NCBI RefSeq assembly: GCF_020171465.1
Contig: NZ_JAIUZR010000006.1
Span: forward strand, 124,001-188,000
DNA: 64,000 bases
From: Lutimonas saemankumensis
GTDB taxonomy: Bacteria > Bacteroidota > Bacteroidia > Flavobacteriales > Flavobacteriaceae
Direction: 5' to 3'
The translations under genes were made by a program, and so were the position numbers. Under the pieces are notes generated by a model. The model was given only the letters and a program-made list of their open reading frames with translations. It searched no databases and was not told the origin of the DNA. This document shows, one piece after another, positions 7,813 to 17,342 of the stretch. Numbering within the stretch: position 1 is the first letter of the stretch; every line of letters starts with the position of its first letter.

Positions 7813-9036
7813 ATGAAAACCATTGTTAAAATAGCCTGGAGAAATATCTGGAGAAACAAAAGAAGAACACTGATCACGGTGGCCTCAATTATGTTTGCCT
7901 TGTTTTTTGCCATTATTATGCGAGGTTTTCAAAAGGGGTCTTATGCCAAAATGAAGGAAAATGCGGTAGAATCCTATTCAGGATATCTTCAAATACAAAA
8001 CAAAGACTACTGGGATGATAAAAATATAAACAATACCATGGACTTTGATGCTGAACTTATTGAAGAATTCAGAAAGGACAGCAGGGTTCGAGTGGTTTTT
8101 CCAAGACTGGAGTCGTTTGCCCTTGCATCTTCGGGAGAGTCTACCAAAGGTATTGCTGTCATGGGTATTGACCCCGAGCGAGAAGATCAGATGACCCGGG
8201 TTAAATCGTATTTGCAGGAAGGAGAATTTATCGGGCAAGATGACAGGAGTATCCTGGTGGCGGAAGGTTTGGCAAAATTCCTGGGTATTAAGGTGAATGA
8301 TACCCTGATATTATTTTCTTCCGGTTATCATGGCGCAACTGCTGCGGGGCTTTATCCTGTCAAAGGGATACTAAAACTGCCTACGCCTGAAATGAACCGC
8401 AGTACAGCCTATTTACCACTGCTGGAGGCCCAGAATCTTTTTTCGGCCTATGATCGTTATACTTCTTTGATCTTTGACCTCCATGATATGGACCAGGTTA
8501 AGGAAGTAGAGTCCATGGTGGGATCAAAAATCGATAAGGACCGATACCGTGTCATGGGATGGGAGGCCATGAATAAGGAACTCTTGCAGATGATCGAGAC
8601 AGACAATGCGGGTGGGGTCATTATGATTGCCATCCTGTATATGGTCATTGCCTTTGGAATTTTTGGAACGGTATTGATGATGACCAACGAAAGAATAAGA
8701 GAATTTTCAGTGATGATATCAGTGGGCATGCAAAGAATCAAACTGGCAACAGTAGTGGTGGTAGAACTTTTCTTTTTGACTGCCCTTGCTGTTTTGGCGG
8801 GAATCATAATCAGTTTGCCGGTCATGTTTTATTTCTATTATAACCCCATTGAATTTTCAGGCGATGCGGTTGAAGTGATGCAGGATTTTAACTTTGAGCC
8901 TGTAATGCCTATGAGTATAGAGCCGAATATCTTTATTTTTCAGGGTATTGCTATAAGTATTTTGAGTTTAATTGCGATGTCATATCCTACGATTAAAATA
9001 TTAAAGTTGGATGTGGTCAACGGTTTAAGATCTTAA
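7813..9036 (+). CDS. ABC transporter permease, FtsX/LolC type (1)
   Basis: An inner-membrane permease of 407 residues with MacB/LolCE topology: one N-terminal membrane helix (residues about 17-37, after the KIAWRNIWRNKRRT motif), a large periplasmic domain (about 45-270), then three helices in the C-terminal FtsX domain (about 270-400; GVIMIAILYMVIAFGIFGTVLMMTNERIREFSVMISVGMQ is the conserved cytoplasm-facing ERxxEF coupling segment). It starts 12 bp after the LolA-like gene and ends 4 bp before a paralogous permease, so the pair probably forms a heterodimer like LolC/LolE that extracts lipidated cargo. Confidence 0.87.
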   Translation: MKTIVKIAWRNIWRNKRRTLITVASIMFALFFAIIMRGFQKGSYAKMKENAVESYSGYLQIQNKDYWDDKNINNTMDFDAELIEEFRKDSRVRVVFPRLESFALASSGESTKGIAVMGIDPEREDQMTRVKSYLQEGEFIGQDDRSILVAEGLAKFLGIKVNDTLILFSSGYHGATAAGLYPVKGILKLPTPEMNRSTAYLPLLEAQNLFSAYDRYTSLIFDLHDMDQVKEVESMVGSKIDKDRYRVMGWEAMNKELLQMIETDNAGGVIMIAILYMVIAFGIFGTVLMMTNERIREFSVMISVGMQRIKLATVVVVELFFLTALAVLAGIIISLPVMFYFYYNPIEFSGDAVEVMQDFNFEPVMPMSIEPNIFIFQGIAISILSLIAMSYPTIKILKLDVVNGLRS

Positions 9037-9040
9037 GAAT

Positions 9041-10267
9041 ATGGTGTTGACTAAAATTGCCTGGCGCAGTATCTGGAGAAGCAAACTAAGAAGTTCCGTT
9101 GTTATTTTTGCCATTGCTTCGGGCTTGCTGGGAGGATTGTTTTCCAGTGCCTGGATGAACGGAATGGCTAAACAACGTGTGGAAAATACCTTTGTTTATG
9201 AAACGGGTCACATGCAAATGCACCATCCCGACTATGCCGAGAATAAAGATGTTAAGAAAACCATTACGGAGGTTAACACGAAAATAAGGGAGCTCCTGGA
9301 TTATCCGGGAGTAAGGGCGGTCACCAAAAGAGTATTGGTTACGGGAATGTCGGCTACGGCCAACAAAAACATGGGCGTAAACATAGTAGGTGTGGATCCC
9401 CTGGAAGAAAAGGAGGTCTTCAGGATTTACCAGAGAATTGATTCTTTATCCGGAAATTTTTTTGATGCGGAAAAGAAAAACTCAATCGTTATTTCCAAAG
9501 CACTGGCAGATGAGTTGAAGGCCAGACTCAAGTCAAAGATCGTCCTGACCTTTCAGGATTATAATGGGGAAATAACCGGTGCAGCCTTTAAAGTGGTTGG
9601 CCTTTTCAAAACCGATAATAATCCATGGGATCAAACCCATGTTTTTGTACGGAATCAGGACCTTGCACGTGTCTTGGAGATGCCGGAAAATCAGGCACAT
9701 GAAATTGTCATGGTCCTGGATGATTTTGAACAGGCTGGAGCCATGGTGACGGGATTGCAGTCAAAATTCCCTGATGACAAGGTGGAGGACTGGGCCGAGA
9801 TATCTCCCTATCTGAGCCTGATGTCTGGATATATGGACACCATGATGGGATTGTTTATGGTCATCATATTAGGTGCCCTTGGCTTTGGGATCGTGAATAC
9901 CATGCTCATGGTGGTGCTCGAACGCACAAAGGAATTAGGGATGCTTATGGCCATAGGGATGACCAGGAAAAGAGTATTTATGATGATCATGCTTGAAACC
10001 ATTTTTCTGGCCATGGTAGGAGCTATAGTAGGGGAATTAATCAGCATGTTTGTTATCAATTATTATAATGAGTCAGGGATCGACCTGACATTTGTTGGTG
10101 AAGGCATGGAGTCAGTAGGCTATGCGGCAATTACTTACCCCATGCTGGAGGGATACAGATATATACAGATAACGATCCTGGTTGTTGTTACTGCAGTGAT
10201 CGCATCCATTTATCCAGCTATAAAAGCCTTAAAGCTTCACCCGGCAGAAGCGATCCGTTCAATATAA
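9041..10267 (+). CDS. ABC transporter permease, FtsX/LolC type (2)
   Basis: A paralogue of the preceding permease, 408 residues, with the same layout: KIAWRSIWRSKLRSS before helix 1, a periplasmic domain, and a C-terminal FtsX domain with the coupling segment VLERTKELGMLMAIGMTRKRVF (residues about 288-309) and a final helix ending IKALKLHPAEAIRSI. It is separated from permease 1 by 4 bp and from the ATPase by 24 bp. The role is inferred to be the second half of a LolCE-like heterodimer that uses the ATPase encoded next. Confidence 0.87.
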   Translation: MVLTKIAWRSIWRSKLRSSVVIFAIASGLLGGLFSSAWMNGMAKQRVENTFVYETGHMQMHHPDYAENKDVKKTITEVNTKIRELLDYPGVRAVTKRVLVTGMSATANKNMGVNIVGVDPLEEKEVFRIYQRIDSLSGNFFDAEKKNSIVISKALADELKARLKSKIVLTFQDYNGEITGAAFKVVGLFKTDNNPWDQTHVFVRNQDLARVLEMPENQAHEIVMVLDDFEQAGAMVTGLQSKFPDDKVEDWAEISPYLSLMSGYMDTMMGLFMVIILGALGFGIVNTMLMVVLERTKELGMLMAIGMTRKRVFMMIMLETIFLAMVGAIVGELISMFVINYYNESGIDLTFVGEGMESVGYAAITYPMLEGYRYIQITILVVVTAVIASIYPAIKALKLHPAEAIRSI

Positions 10268-10291
10268 TCAAATAGTTCAAGTAGGAAGCAT

Positions 10292-10978
10292 ATGAGCATA
10301 ATTCAAATTAAAAATCTAACAAAAACCTATCATGATACAGAAGTACCTGTTCATGCTGTAAATGGTATTGATCTCAATTTTGAAGAAGGAGAATTTACTG
10401 CCATTGTAGGACCCTCAGGATGTGGAAAGACGACCTTGATGAATATGATCGGAGGGCTGGAAAAGCCCACCTCCGGAAAGGTTCTGATAGGAGGAAGTGT
10501 CATGTCGGAATTGTCTTCAGGTAACCTGATCGATTTTAGATTGAAGAATATTGGATTTGTGTTCCAGGCCTATAACCTGATTCCGGTTTTAACTGCCAAG
10601 GAAAATGTAGAGTTTATTATGCAGCTGCAAAATTGGGACCGAAAGAAAATGGACGAAAGAACCATTGCCCTGCTTGAATCCGTTGGGCTGGGCGATAAAT
10701 TGAACAGTAAGCCGAATCAATTGTCTGGTGGTCAGCAGCAACGAGTTGCAGTGGCAAGGGCTTTGGCCTCTAAACCGAAATTTATTCTCGCTGATGAACC
10801 CACGGCCAATCTAGACTCTAAGGCCACTACGCAATTACTCGACATCATGGAAAAGCTGAACAAAGAGGAAAATATAACCTTTATTTTTGCCACCCACGAC
10901 CAAAGGGTAATGGACAAAGCCAGGCGTGTTATAACACTTGACGATGGTAAGGTAATTTCGGATACTGGAAAATTGTAA
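10292..10978 (+). CDS. ABC transporter ATP-binding protein, LolD/MacB type
   Basis: An ATPase of 228 residues with all canonical elements: Walker A GPSGCGKTT (about residues 40-48), Q-loop VFQAYNL, signature LSGGQQQR (about 144-151), Walker B FILADEPTANLD and the H-loop ATHD. Length and motifs are those of LolD/MacB/FtsE-type ATPases that serve FtsX-fold permeases. It is the fourth gene of the run and is followed at once by the barrel gene. It should power the two permeases; the cargo is unknown, so no symbol is assigned. Confidence 0.9.
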   Translation: MSIIQIKNLTKTYHDTEVPVHAVNGIDLNFEEGEFTAIVGPSGCGKTTLMNMIGGLEKPTSGKVLIGGSVMSELSSGNLIDFRLKNIGFVFQAYNLIPVLTAKENVEFIMQLQNWDRKKMDERTIALLESVGLGDKLNSKPNQLSGGQQQRVAVARALASKPKFILADEPTANLDSKATTQLLDIMEKLNKEENITFIFATHDQRVMDKARRVITLDDGKVISDTGKL

Positions 10979-11012
10979 ATTGATCCTGGATCTTTCAGTC
11001 AAAAAATCAGAT

Positions 11013-12176
11013 ATGTTGAAATATCAATTTCTTGTCATCTTATTTTTCTTCACTGCATATACGGTTTTTGCGCAGGAAAACTGGATGTTAAAAGGATATG
11101 TCAAAGGAATGACGACCATGCAAACCATTGGTGATGATGGAGAAATCGCCATTGAAAACCTGGTGCATAATCGTTTTGATATCAATTGGTATATCAGCGA
11201 TAATTTTACTTTTAGGGCCGGACTTCGAAACAGAATCATTATTGGAAACAATGTAACCCTGATTCCCGGATATGCTGACTTTGTGAGTCGTGATTTTGGA
11301 TATTTTGACCTGTCCTGGGTATGGGCAGAGAATAATTCCTGGATCGGATTGTCACAACTCGATCGATTTATGCTGGATTATACGGCCGGTAACCTTCAGA
11401 TTACCCTGGGCAGGCAAAGAATCAACTGGGGTCAAACTTTTGTCTGGAATCCAAATGACCTTTTTAATACCTATTCTTACTTTGATTTTGACTATGAAGA
11501 AAAACCAGGCAGTGACGCACTCCGATTACAATATTACGTAGGTGAATCCAGCAAATTGGAATTATCCACTTCTTTAAATTCGGAAAGTGAGGTGACCTCT
11601 GTATTACTGTATCGATTTAATACGAGAGGTTTTGACATCCAGTTTTTAGGAGGAATGTACACCCAAACCGACTATATTCTTGGAGGCGGATTCTCAGGAA
11701 GTATTGCAGGAGGTGGCTTTAGTGGGGAATTTACTTATTTTCACCCCATGGAAGACAATAATGAAGGAGGAAAAGCGACGGCCACCCTTCATTATGACTA
11801 CACTTTTAAGAGCTCTTTAAACCTTCAATTTGAAACGCTTTACAATGGGTTTGGAGCAGAAAATTTTGAAAGTGGAATTGCTGATATTTTGTTTCTTGAT
11901 CTGAGCCCCAAAAACCTCTTTCCAACGAGACTCGCCTTTTTCGGCAGCGGGGCCTATGACGTAAGTCCTTTGTTCCGTGTCATGCTTGCGGGTATGTACG
12001 GCCCTGAGGGAAGCTTTGTGTATGTTGGCCCCACACTAACTTATTCCATATCCAATTCCATGGAGCTGGCTGGAATTGGTCAATATTACAGCATGGATGA
12101 AGTGGAAGATTCAGAGGGGAATGCCTTGGTTAACACAGGAACGGCTATATTTGTCAGGTTCAAATGGTCTTTTTAA
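11013..12176 (+). CDS. Outer-membrane beta-barrel, DUF1302/porin-like, partner of the LolA-like/ABC set
   Basis: A protein of 387 residues with signal peptide MLKYQFLVILFFFTAYTVFAQ, then a barrel with alternating aromatic/polar strands and a C-terminal aromatic (FVRFKWSF), the usual signal for BAM insertion. The segment ITLGRQRINWGQTFVWNPNDLFN (about residues 131-153; split here: GRQRINWGQTF, then NPNDLFN) is characteristic of DUF1302/alginate-export-like barrels, which in other bacteria co-occur with LolA-like proteins and are linked to lipid transport. The frame opens with a TTG at 10980, but the ATG at 11013 begins the signal peptide. It is the outer-membrane end of the five-gene run. Confidence 0.72.
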   Translation: MLKYQFLVILFFFTAYTVFAQENWMLKGYVKGMTTMQTIGDDGEIAIENLVHNRFDINWYISDNFTFRAGLRNRIIIGNNVTLIPGYADFVSRDFGYFDLSWVWAENNSWIGLSQLDRFMLDYTAGNLQITLGRQRINWGQTFVWNPNDLFNTYSYFDFDYEEKPGSDALRLQYYVGESSKLELSTSLNSESEVTSVLLYRFNTRGFDIQFLGGMYTQTDYILGGGFSGSIAGGGFSGEFTYFHPMEDNNEGGKATATLHYDYTFKSSLNLQFETLYNGFGAENFESGIADILFLDLSPKNLFPTRLAFFGSGAYDVSPLFRVMLAGMYGPEGSFVYVGPTLTYSISNSMELAGIGQYYSMDEVEDSEGNALVNTGTAIFVRFKWSF

Positions 12177-12184
12177 ACTATGTT

Positions 12185-13651
12185 ATGAAAAAAAATCGAG
12201 TTCTCTTATATACAGTTTTATCTCTTTTCGCTTTGTTGATCGCTTATATATTGATCAATACATTTAAGCTCAGTTCAAAGCAATTAAGTGTTGCTAAGGT
12301 GGATAAAATTGAGATCAGTGATATGGCCATAGACCGTTTTTCCCAGGCCATTCAAATTCAGACCGTTTCTCCGGAAGATATTTCAAATTTTGATTCACTG
12401 CAGTTCGTCAGATTCAACCAATACCTGAAAAATAGTTATCCACTTGCTGATTCCCTGCTTGATCATCTGGTCTTTAATAAATTCAGTCATCTTTACCGTT
12501 GGAAAGGAACTCAATCTCAAGAAAAACCCATCATATTGATGGGACATCTTGATGTAGTGCCTGTAATTGAGGGCAATTTGAAATACTGGAAGCAGCCCCC
12601 GTTTGGAGGACAGATCATCAGGGATACATTATGGGGCAGAGGAAGCATTGATGACAAGATAGGGGTCGTTGGAGTTTTAGAAGCCATTGAATTATTGCTT
12701 GCTCAAAATTACCAACCCAATCGAGATGTTTACCTTGCTATTGGACATGATGAAGAAATAGGAGGAAATCTGGGAGCAAGAGCAATGGCCAATTATCTGA
12801 TTGAAAAGGGTGTACAAGCAGAATTTATCATGGATGAAGGAGGCAGTATTACCCAAGGTATGATTCCCGGGATGGATCAGGATGTAGCATTGGTCGGGGT
12901 GGCTGAAAAGGGATCTGTTTCTATCGAGCTTACTGTAGAACTCGAAGGAGGACATTCTTCAATGCCTGGGAAAGAAACGGCAATTGATGTTTTGTCAAAG
13001 GCAATTTCAGCGTTGAAGTCAAATCCTTTTAAGGCCCAAATAAGTAAACCCATAGAGGGTTTTATTGAATATCTTGGGCCCGAAATGCCCTTTTTCAACA
13101 AAATGGCTTTTGCCAATTCAGGTTTATTCGAACCTATGATTCTTAAAAGTTATGAAGCATCGTCTTCGGGAAATGCGTTGATCAGAACTACCACGGCTCC
13201 TACCATTTTCAACAGTGGGGTAAAGGATAATATCATCCCCCTGAGTGCCAGGGCTACGGTAAATTTTAGAATTATTTCCGGTTCAAGCATTCAGGAGGTC
13301 ATTGATCATGTTAAGAATGTTATTGATGATGAAAGAATTTCAGTCAAAGAATCAGGGTTTAATACAGAACCCTCAAAAGTTTCTTCTACAGAAGCATTTG
13401 GTTTTGAGGCCATACACAAATCCATTGCAGAGATTTATCCGGGAACCATTGTCAGCCCCTACCTGGTTGTTGGAGCAACAGACGCAAGACATTTTAATGA
13501 GATCTCTGAAAATATTTATCGATTCCTTCCGGTTCGAATTACCAAATCAAATATTAAATCCTTCCATGGAATCAATGAAAGAATATCTACTGATGAGTTT
13601 GAAAACGCTGTCAGGTTCTACATTCAGTTGATCAAAAACAGCGATCAATAA
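12185..13651 (+). CDS. M20 family metallopeptidase (carboxypeptidase S-like)
   Basis: A protein of 488 residues with an N-terminal membrane anchor (NRVLLYTVLSLFALLIAYILINTF), so the catalytic part faces the periplasm. Zinc ligands are visible in order: MGHLDVVPV (His, Asp), WGRGSIDDK (bridging Asp), GHDEEIGG (catalytic and ligand Glu), DEGG, and ATDARHF near the C-terminus with a final His in SFHGINE. Length and order fit the carboxypeptidase S/aminoacylase branch of M20. The ATG at 12185 is 8 bp after the barrel stop, so it may be transcribed with the transport genes, though a functional link is not evident. Confidence 0.88.
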   Translation: MKKNRVLLYTVLSLFALLIAYILINTFKLSSKQLSVAKVDKIEISDMAIDRFSQAIQIQTVSPEDISNFDSLQFVRFNQYLKNSYPLADSLLDHLVFNKFSHLYRWKGTQSQEKPIILMGHLDVVPVIEGNLKYWKQPPFGGQIIRDTLWGRGSIDDKIGVVGVLEAIELLLAQNYQPNRDVYLAIGHDEEIGGNLGARAMANYLIEKGVQAEFIMDEGGSITQGMIPGMDQDVALVGVAEKGSVSIELTVELEGGHSSMPGKETAIDVLSKAISALKSNPFKAQISKPIEGFIEYLGPEMPFFNKMAFANSGLFEPMILKSYEASSSGNALIRTTTAPTIFNSGVKDNIIPLSARATVNFRIISGSSIQEVIDHVKNVIDDERISVKESGFNTEPSKVSSTEAFGFEAIHKSIAEIYPGTIVSPYLVVGATDARHFNEISENIYRFLPVRITKSNIKSFHGINERISTDEFENAVRFYIQLIKNSDQ

Positions 13652-13668
13652 AATTATTTTATTAGCCC

Positions 13669-13676
13669 TATCTTTG
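13669..13676 (+). promoter_or_regulatory. -7 promoter box of ygiQ, possible leaderless start
   Basis: TATCTTTG matches TAnnTTTG exactly and ends only 4 bp before the ATG at 13681. A start site 5-7 bp past the box would coincide with the initiation codon. No TTG is found at the usual -33 distance. Confidence 0.55.
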
Positions 13677-13680
13677 CAAA

Positions 13681-15612
13681 ATGGAAAAACACAGGCTGAG
13701 TGACTGGTTACCTACAACTAAAAAGGAGGTAAACATAAGGGGATGGGAAGATCTGGATGTAATTATATTCAGTGGTGACGCCTATGTTGACCACCCGGCA
13801 TTTGGTCCTGCGGCACTGGGAAGAATACTTGAAAGTTACGGATTGAGAGTAGCTATTGTACCTCAGCCCAACGTAAACGACAATCTCCAGGATTTTGAAA
13901 AACTGGGTACACCCAACCTGTTTTTCGCTGTTACCTCAGGGGCTATGGACTCAATGGTCAGTAATTATACGGCCAGTAAAAGACGCAGGGATAAAGATGC
14001 TTATACCCCCAATGGGGACAAAGGTTTCAGGCCCGATTATGCCACCACGGTTTACAGTAAAATCTTAAAGGATAAATTCCCGGATGTACCTGTGGTCATA
14101 GGAGGAATTGAAGCGTCCCTGAGGCGTGTAACACATTATGATTACTGGAGTGATTCTTTAAAACCCAATATTCTTGAAGATTCTCAGGCTGATCTGCTGG
14201 TATATGGAATGGGGGAGCAGCCCCTCAGAGAATTGGTACATCTTCTTAAAAAAGGAATTCCTTTTGATTCGATAAAAACCATCAGACAAACGGCCTTTTT
14301 ACAGGAGAAATGGGAGACTTTGCCCAAAAATAAGAACTGGGAGGACGTGGAGATTAACTCGCATGAAGCTTGTTTAAAGGATAAAAAAACCTTTGCCTCG
14401 AATTTCAAAATCATAGAGCAGGAGTCAAATAAAATTAAGGGTAGAAGGATTTTACAGAAAACAGGTTCTCGATTGCTGGTGATCAATCCCGTGTTTCCCA
14501 CCATGACCGAGAAGGAAATGGATGCCTCTTATGACCTGCCTTTTACGAGATTGCCTCATCCAAAATACGATAAAAGAGGCCCCATTCCGGCCTATGAAAT
14601 GATCAAGTTTTCCATCAACACCCACCGCGGATGTTTTGGAGGATGCAGTTTTTGCACGATTTCCGCACATCAGGGAAAATTTATTGCGAGCCGAAGTCAG
14701 GAGTCAGTATTGAAAGAAGTTGATCTCGTAAGTAAAATGCCGGATTTTAAAGGTTATCTTTCTGATGTTGGCGGACCTTCGGCCAACATGTATCAAATGA
14801 AGGGAAAGGTCCAGAGCATATGCGACAGTTGCGTGGCTCCTTCTTGTATATCCCCCGTCATATGCCATAATCTGGATACCTCACACAAACCCATGACAGA
14901 CCTTTATCAGGCCATTGATAAGAACCCAAGAGTTAAAAAATCCTTTATTGGAAGTGGTATACGATATGACATGTTGGTGCCTGAATTTAATAAGAATACG
15001 GATCCAAAAGAGCTGGATGATTATACCGAAGAGGTGATTACAAATCATGTTTCAGGAAGATTGAAAGTTGCTCCAGAACACACCTCCGACCCGGTTCTAA
15101 AACTGATGAGAAAGCCTTCCTTCTCCTATTTTCATAAGTTTAAAAAGACCTTTGACAGGATCAATAAACGAAAAAATCTGAACCTTCAGTTGATCCCTTA
15201 TTTTATTTCCAACCATCCGGAGAGTCGGCTTGAGGATATGGCGAATTTAGCGGCTGAAACCAAGGATATGGGATTTCAACTGGAACAGGTACAGGGTTTT
15301 ACACCGACTCCAATGACAGTAGCGACGGTTATTTACTACAGTGGATACCATCCTTACACCTTGAAGAAGACCTATGTTCCGAAATCAAAGAAGGAAAAAC
15401 AGGAACAGCACAGGTTCTTTTTTTGGTACAAAAAGGAAAACCAGCAATGGATCAGAAATACCCTTCAACGTGTAGGAAGATCTGATTTGGTATCCAGATT
15501 ATTGCCAAATGAGAAAAAGTCTAGTTTCAGAAAAGGTCGTAAACAAGAGGCGAATAAATCAACTTCAGAGTTTAAAAGTGTCTGGAAGAATAAAAGGAAG
15601 CCAATACGATAG
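13681..15612 (+). CDS. ygiQ: YgiQ family radical SAM protein
   Basis: A cytoplasmic radical-SAM enzyme of 643 residues and unknown reaction. The [4Fe-4S]/SAM motif is CFGGCSFC (about residues 318-325, CxxxCxxC) within NTHRGCFGGCSFCTISAHQGK. Upstream are the YgiQ N-terminal blocks (DVIIFSGDAYVDHPAFG, GGIEASLRRVTHYDYWSD), and downstream SDVGGPSANMY, a cysteine group CDSCVAPSCISPVICHNL, and KVAPEHTSDPVLKLMRKPS. All match the UPF0313/YgiQ family and its usual length of 600-740. The tail after residue 610 is basic and low-complexity. The -7 box ends only 4 bp before the ATG, suggesting a leaderless message. Confidence 0.93.
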   Translation: MEKHRLSDWLPTTKKEVNIRGWEDLDVIIFSGDAYVDHPAFGPAALGRILESYGLRVAIVPQPNVNDNLQDFEKLGTPNLFFAVTSGAMDSMVSNYTASKRRRDKDAYTPNGDKGFRPDYATTVYSKILKDKFPDVPVVIGGIEASLRRVTHYDYWSDSLKPNILEDSQADLLVYGMGEQPLRELVHLLKKGIPFDSIKTIRQTAFLQEKWETLPKNKNWEDVEINSHEACLKDKKTFASNFKIIEQESNKIKGRRILQKTGSRLLVINPVFPTMTEKEMDASYDLPFTRLPHPKYDKRGPIPAYEMIKFSINTHRGCFGGCSFCTISAHQGKFIASRSQESVLKEVDLVSKMPDFKGYLSDVGGPSANMYQMKGKVQSICDSCVAPSCISPVICHNLDTSHKPMTDLYQAIDKNPRVKKSFIGSGIRYDMLVPEFNKNTDPKELDDYTEEVITNHVSGRLKVAPEHTSDPVLKLMRKPSFSYFHKFKKTFDRINKRKNLNLQLIPYFISNHPESRLEDMANLAAETKDMGFQLEQVQGFTPTPMTVATVIYYSGYHPYTLKKTYVPKSKKEKQEQHRFFFWYKKENQQWIRNTLQRVGRSDLVSRLLPNEKKSSFRKGRKQEANKSTSEFKSVWKNKRKPIR

Positions 15613-15671
15613 GCAGAGGAGCGGTTTAATAACGATTAATTATTAAATTAGCGATAACCAAATCACCTGTC

Positions 15672-17342
15672 ATGAAAAAAATTTCCTTTCTGTTAATTTT
15701 TGTGAGCTTTTTAGGATACGGACAAAACACTGTAAAAGCTGACTTAAGTTCTCCAAACACCACTTTATATACGCATATTTATTTTTTGTTACCCGAAAAT
15801 TATGATCTCGACAAAGCGGCAACCACGGTAAGAGAAAGGAATAGGGCCGAAGCTCAGTTCATAGCCAAAAGGATCAAGGAAATCTACGATGGTAATGGTT
15901 TGATACTTGATTTTTCAAAAATACCAACAGATCCTAGCTATGTGGATACTGTTGATTTTGGTGTAAGAACCCTAAAGCATAATGCGAATAGATACGCTCC
16001 GTTCCCGGTCAGGCTTCCTGAAGTGTATATCGAAAAATATAATAACAAATGGTATTATTCCCAGGAAACAATAGATAATCTTGAAAAAATATACAGTAAA
16101 ACCTTTCCTTTGGAATTTACATGGTTCAATAAGAAATTTCCCGAATTTTTTACAATAACGGTAAATGATGTTCTGATTTGGAAACCCGTTGCACTGTTGA
16201 TAACACTGATATTATCGGTCATCTTGTTTTTCATTCTTGAGCCTATCATGTTTTTTCTTCTCAGGTTACTACAAAGAATTTTCTTTAAGAACATTTCTGA
16301 TTCGAAGACCATGGCCGTTTTACACGAACTGGCTAAGCCCATTGTTTTTATCATTATAATACGGTTTATTAAGAAAGTGCTTCCTTCACTGCAAATGGTT
16401 AAATTAAACGCCTTGTTTCTGACCGGACTTAAAATTGCTGAAACCGTATTCTGGATCTTTGTCATATTGAAATTGTTGAAAACCATTTTAAATTTCTACC
16501 ATGAGCATCATCCAGAGAAAAAAACAAAACTTGATAAACAACTTGCCCCAATTTTGAACAAGGTAGTTCAGGGAATCGTGATTTTTATCGGATTTTTGCA
16601 CATCCTGACGGTTTTTGGGGTGGATCCAACCACGGTCCTTGCAGGAGCATCCATCGGTGGCGTTGCCGTTGCATTTGCAGCACAGGATTCGGTAAAAAAT
16701 TTAATCGGTACTATGGTCATATTTTTAGATAAGCCCTTTCAACTTGACGATTGGGTTCAGTTTGCCGGGGTGGAGGGTTCGGTTGAAAGAGTGGGTCTGA
16801 GGTCAACGCAAATACGTGCTGCAGACACAACACTATATCAAGTACCCAACAGTAAAATTTCAGAGGCGGATATTAATAACAAGGGATTACGTGTTTTTAG
16901 AAGGTATACCACAGAACTGGGGATACGATATGATACACCTCCAGATCTGATCGAAACTTTTGTCGAGGGCATTAAAGAGATCATTGCCCTGCATCCATCT
17001 ACAAAAAGCCAGTCATATAATGTCAGTTTTATCGGTTTTGGTGCCTCTTCTTTGAACATTATGGTCAATGTATATTTCAAGGGCCTTGACTGGGGTCAGG
17101 AACAGGAATCCAAGCATATCCTTCATCTGGGAATTGTCAGGCTGGCTGCTGCCCTGGGGGTTGAGTTTGCCTTCCCGTCTACAACGATGATGATCGAACA
17201 GTTCCCTGGCCAGGAATCACTGGCCCCGACTTATATGAAAGATAAAGCTAGAATAGAGGGTGAAGTCAAAAAAATAATGGATGCATTTGACAAAGAGGAC
17301 CATGAAATGGATCCGAATGCCTCTACCTTGCCTGGAGGTTAA
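15672..17342 (+). CDS. MscS-family mechanosensitive channel with periplasmic N-domain
   Basis: A protein of 556 residues. A signal peptide (MKKISFLLIFVSFLGYG) is followed by a periplasmic region of about 145 residues, then four or so membrane helices (about 168-200, 218-240, 245-275, 297-320). The MscS pore helix and beta domain follow: PTTVLAGASIGGVAVAFAAQDSVKNLIGTM, FQLDDWVQFAGVEGSVERVGLRSTQIRA and VPNSKISEADINN (about 318-400), and then the cytoplasmic cage. The pore helix keeps the Gly/Ala packing of the family. It probably releases osmolytes on hypo-osmotic shock. Its stop codon abuts the stop of the opposing DUF4294 gene. Confidence 0.9.
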   Translation: MKKISFLLIFVSFLGYGQNTVKADLSSPNTTLYTHIYFLLPENYDLDKAATTVRERNRAEAQFIAKRIKEIYDGNGLILDFSKIPTDPSYVDTVDFGVRTLKHNANRYAPFPVRLPEVYIEKYNNKWYYSQETIDNLEKIYSKTFPLEFTWFNKKFPEFFTITVNDVLIWKPVALLITLILSVILFFILEPIMFFLLRLLQRIFFKNISDSKTMAVLHELAKPIVFIIIIRFIKKVLPSLQMVKLNALFLTGLKIAETVFWIFVILKLLKTILNFYHEHHPEKKTKLDKQLAPILNKVVQGIVIFIGFLHILTVFGVDPTTVLAGASIGGVAVAFAAQDSVKNLIGTMVIFLDKPFQLDDWVQFAGVEGSVERVGLRSTQIRAADTTLYQVPNSKISEADINNKGLRVFRRYTTELGIRYDTPPDLIETFVEGIKEIIALHPSTKSQSYNVSFIGFGASSLNIMVNVYFKGLDWGQEQESKHILHLGIVRLAAALGVEFAFPSTTMMIEQFPGQESLAPTYMKDKARIEGEVKKIMDAFDKEDHEMDPNASTLPGG

